Assembly (NCBI RefSeq): GCF_019793465.1
Contig: NZ_JAILYJ010000012.1
Location: forward strand, 124,001-188,000
Reading direction: 5' to 3'
Origin: Rhizobium croatiense
Lineage (GTDB): Bacteria; Pseudomonadota; Alphaproteobacteria; Rhizobiales; Rhizobiaceae
Length of the DNA stretch: 64,000 nucleotides
Shown here: positions 61,807 through 64,000 of the stretch, piece by piece
How the letters are laid out: every line of letters starts with the position of its first letter
Position numbering within the stretch: position 1 is the stretch's first letter
Notes under the pieces: model-generated
Databases searched by the model: none
What the model was told of the DNA's origin: nothing
Seen by the model: the letters and a program-made list of their open reading frames with translations, nothing else
Program-made: the position numbers and the translations under genes

Positions 61807-63027
61807 TTAGAGAATGCCGCGCCACCTCATGCAATCGTCAAGCTGGTCGAGATAGGAGATCCCGCGCCCGCGGCTGGCCGCCTCGAGGAAGGCCAGGGCC
61901 GCCGTTTCGAAGGTCAGGCTGTCGGGATCGAGGTATTTCCAGGAACGAATGAGCGCTTCGCCGATGATGTCGCGCGCCTCCTGCAGGGCGGCTTTCGCGG
62001 CGAAATGGGTCAGCTCGTAAGAGGCTCTGTGGCCGCGCAGTCCTTCTTCGATCAGCGCCGGCGCCATCTGCTGGCGAAGGTCGCTGAACCGCCTCGGATC
62101 GATATCCGACACGCCGCGTTCGTAGAGCAGCGACTGGTAGACCTCGACGAGGCAGTCGAAGAGGCCTGATGCAAAGGGTTTGGAGCGGTCGTGCACTTCC
62201 TGGCTGACATCGCCGATGCGAAGCGAGTTGTTGAGCGATCTCAGCTGTTTCTCGTCGCTGAGCTCGGCAAACTTGTCGAGTTCGTTGTGCAGCAGCAGAT
62301 TGCCGCTGGTGCGGCGCAGCAGCCGGTCGAGCGCCGTGTCGAAGTGCAGCAATCCGAGCAGCGAGGTGAAATCGGCGATCGCCTCGTGGTAGGCAAAGAA
62401 ATCGCAGGCCGATCCGTCGCCTTCGAGGATTCCGAGTTCGCTGAGCAGAATGAGGTGGCCCATTTCGTGGGCGACCGCGTCGAAATTCAGCGCGAAACAG
62501 GATGCCGGCCTTTGCGCCTCGCTTTCGCCGAGCTCGAGAAAGCCGAAGCCGGACTGGGCGTTTTGCCAATGCGGGATGCGGGGAACGATTTCCAGCCGTT
62601 CCAGCGTCGGCTGGAAAAACCAGACGATCGAGCGGCCGAGATAGCCCTCGCAGATGTCGAGAACGCGGCGGGTGCAGGCATAGCTATGGGTTGCAAGGAA
62701 GGCCGGTGAGCCCGGCCCGATGTGATCGAAATGGCCGTCGGGGCCGGGTTCGGCCGGCGGCTGCAGCAGGCCGGGATAGGGCGGAATATAAGGTGCGGCG
62801 TAGGGCGATTTCGCCTCGATCGGATTTGCCACATAGATGCGGGCGTCGGACGGCCCCGCCAGGATCGGCCCTGCCGAAGGCCCGATCCACACCACTTCGG
62901 GTTTCTCGTAACCGGGAATGAAGGAGGGCTGGGGAAAGACGAGGAAACGCGTCCCAAACGGCCGCTCTAGAGCTGCCCCGTGGCCTGCGCCCTCGTTATG
63001 CGTGATGGCATCCAATGCTGCCCCCAC
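61807..63027 (-). CDS. Predicted HExxH zinc metallopeptidase-like protein
   Basis: 406 residues. AVAHEMGHLILLSELG (residues 185-200) has HExxH at 187-191, and a second motif FAYHEAIADFTSLLG at 211-225 supplies the downstream Glu (215) and Asp, the spacing of gluzincins such as thermolysin-family peptidases. No signal peptide is obvious, so it may act in the cytoplasm. It may process peptides or proteins modified by the YcaO-TfuA pair just upstream, or be a partner. GTG start at 63025-63027 is uncertain; the segment before residue 20 lacks support. The Pro-rich 80-100 region (PPYPGLLQPPAEPGPDG) is a flexible linker. Confidence 0.72.
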   Translation of the reverse strand: MGAALDAITHNEGAGHGAALERPFGTRFLVFPQPSFIPGYEKPEVVWIGPSAGPILAGPSDARIYVANPIEAKSPYAAPYIPPYPGLLQPPAEPGPDGHFDHIGPGSPAFLATHSYACTRRVLDICEGYLGRSIVWFFQPTLERLEIVPRIPHWQNAQSGFGFLELGESEAQRPASCFALNFDAVAHEMGHLILLSELGILEGDGSACDFFAYHEAIADFTSLLGLLHFDTALDRLLRRTSGNLLLHNELDKFAELSDEKQLRSLNNSLRIGDVSQEVHDRSKPFASGLFDCLVEVYQSLLYERGVSDIDPRRFSDLRQQMAPALIEEGLRGHRASYELTHFAAKAALQEARDIIGEALIRSWKYLDPDSLTFETAALAFLEAASRGRGISYLDQLDDCMRWRGIL

Positions 63028-63069
63028 CGCTCGTTGTCCAACGTCAAGCGATCGTCGACTATACCAGTA

Positions 63070-63834
63070 CTACGTGCCTTTCGGCAATAGAGTATCGAGC
63101 ATGTTGTAGTACTCCATGTCGTTGGCAAATGATTCCGTAAGTTCAAATGCAAAAGGAATGTCTTCATTCAGCCGGTTGATCTTTTGATCGGCGAGATATG
63201 TCAGCAGATTTACCGCATCGATCCGCTTCCGGCTTGCGTCGCCGGCTTGCATCCAGGCCTTTAGTGCTTCGATTTCGTCCGTGGCGGCACAATTGTTTTC
63301 GGCCGCCGCCAGCAGCTTGGGGAAGGATCTTTCGCTGAAGTGAAGCGCGCGCGCCAAGGATTCGAGCTCGCATCGCAGCCGCCTTTGAATGATGCCGATG
63401 CGTTCGGCTTTCTTGAGCGTCAGCCTGATGTCGATGAGGGCGTCGCCGAGGGCGCGTGATCCGAGTGCAACGGGGGCCATCGGCACCGTGACGTCGGCAT
63501 CGTCGGCGAGCGGGTGCCTTCGGTACCAGCGGTAGATCAGCCCGTGGCCGATCATGCCCTGTGGCGCGAGTTCGGCGGCCCGCAGCGCGCCGATGCTGGC
63601 GGCGCCGTAGATGCGCACGCCGCAGGCCATCGCCCATAGGATTTCCTGGTGGCGAACAGCCGGCAGCTGCCCGAAGACGCCGTCGATCAGCACGATCGCC
63701 GCGGGCGCATATTTGGCCACGGCCCGCACGACATCCGCGCAGCCGACGGGAGGAAGATAGATCGCATCCAGATAGGTCCGGGCTTGCGGCTCAGAGAGGG
63801 TGGGGCCGAGAAAAACCACGATGTCATCGCGCAA
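63070..63834 (-). CDS. tfuA: TfuA-like protein
   Basis: 254 residues from a TTG at 63832-63834 that follows GGAGG at proper spacing. It starts with VVFLGPTLSEPQARTYLDAIYLPPVGCADVVRAVAKY and continues with VLIDGVFGQLPAVRHQEILWAMACGVRIYGAASIGALRAAELAPQGMIGHGLIY, the TfuA core, known from trifolitoxin genes of R. leguminosarum and from YcaO partners. TfuA proteins help YcaO enzymes to recruit sulfur for thioamide formation. Its start overlaps the 3' end of the YcaO gene by 11 bases, so both are translated together. It is followed by the metallopeptidase-like gene with a 42-base gap. Confidence 0.9.
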   Translation of the reverse strand: MRDDIVVFLGPTLSEPQARTYLDAIYLPPVGCADVVRAVAKYAPAAIVLIDGVFGQLPAVRHQEILWAMACGVRIYGAASIGALRAAELAPQGMIGHGLIYRWYRRHPLADDADVTVPMAPVALGSRALGDALIDIRLTLKKAERIGIIQRRLRCELESLARALHFSERSFPKLLAAAENNCAATDEIEALKAWMQAGDASRKRIDAVNLLTYLADQKINRLNEDIPFAFELTESFANDMEYYNMLDTLLPKGT

Positions 63835-64000
63835 GATCGGCCTCCGGATTGGTTTCGAGCGGCGGCGCAACGACGCGGACGACGTGAAGCGGAATGCGGT
63901 CATCCGAATGAAGAACCACAAGGCCGGTCGCATGCGCGCCGGCGAGCTTCAATGCCTCGATGACCGGCGCAACGGATCGCCCTTCGGCCGCAGAACAGTC
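63824..64000 (-). CDS. YcaO-family cyclodehydratase/thioamide synthetase (3' end only)
   Basis: Only the last 58 codons lie in the window; the start lies beyond it. The frame reads DCSAAEGRSVAPVIEALKLAGAHATGLVV, then DDRIPLHVVRVVAPPLETN and stops with TGA at 63824-63826. The 'IPLHVVRVVAPPLE' end fits YcaO C-termini (typically IPVVRVVVPGLE), and the gene overlaps a TfuA gene as YcaO-TfuA pairs do. YcaO enzymes activate peptide backbone amides with ATP. The active site itself is outside the window. Confidence 0.75.
   Translation of the reverse strand, partial: DCSAAEGRSVAPVIEALKLAGAHATGLVVLHSDDRIPLHVVRVVAPPLETNPEADLAR

Overview
The window looks like a replicon segment from a Rhizobium-type alphaproteobacterium (R. 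leguminosarum/etli-like). It is GC-rich. It carries a complete histidine-utilisation (hut) locus of alphaproteobacterial type with HutF and N-formylglutamate deformylase, an alpha-galactoside (agp/agaL) uptake locus with the gene order known from Sinorhizobium, rhizobial intergenic palindromes, and Rhizobiales small-protein families (DUF1476, DUF1488). The genus is inferred from gene content only.

Layout. 0-1 kb: end of a DUF899 gene and a J-domain protein. 1.1-10.2 kb: hut catabolism, with hutI-hutH-hutG-hutU-hutD on the minus strand, divergent hutF and a HutC-like GntR gene, then hutC. 10.4-15.2 kb: a polar amino-acid ABC transporter ending in a translationally coupled ammonia-lyase homologue that lacks the MIO-forming Ala-Ser-Gly. 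15.2-20.4 kb: a secreted protein, a PAP2 phosphatase, a DMGDH/GcvT-type demethylating oxidoreductase and a small XRE operon. 20.6-21.6 kb: a frameshifted methyltransferase gene. 21.6-31.8 kb: an alpha-galactoside locus (agpT, agaL1, agpABCD, agaL2) ending in a clear terminator.

32.5-43.5 kb is a defence island. It holds a translationally coupled MORC/MutL-type ATPase, a Z1-domain helicase-like protein and a PD-(D/E)XK protein on the plus strand. A C5 cytosine methyltransferase and a Vsr endonuclease face them, followed by an McrB-McrC pair. 44-50 kb has an EF-G-like GTPase, a GNAT, an NmrA-like protein and a divergent NUDIX / CYTH-CHAD pair that suggests polyphosphate metabolism. 50-56.7 kb is a field of very small genes. 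Three of them share an unusual structured 5' leader just upstream of a strong AGGAGGA ribosome binding site, and there is also a Cys/Trp-repeat secreted protein and a relic of a solute-binding-protein gene. 56.9-60.9 kb has a Prc-type periplasmic protease, a DUF1778-GNAT toxin-antitoxin pair with an apparent operator, and a PAS-GGDEF protein.

The right edge (60.9-64.0 kb, minus strand) is a YcaO-TfuA pair followed by a HExxH metalloprotein and two small proteins. This is a candidate peptide-backbone-modification (RiPP-like) cluster cut by the window end. I found no rRNA, tRNA, CRISPR array or intact insertion sequence. All functions are read from sequence motifs and remembered family features; no database search was run.
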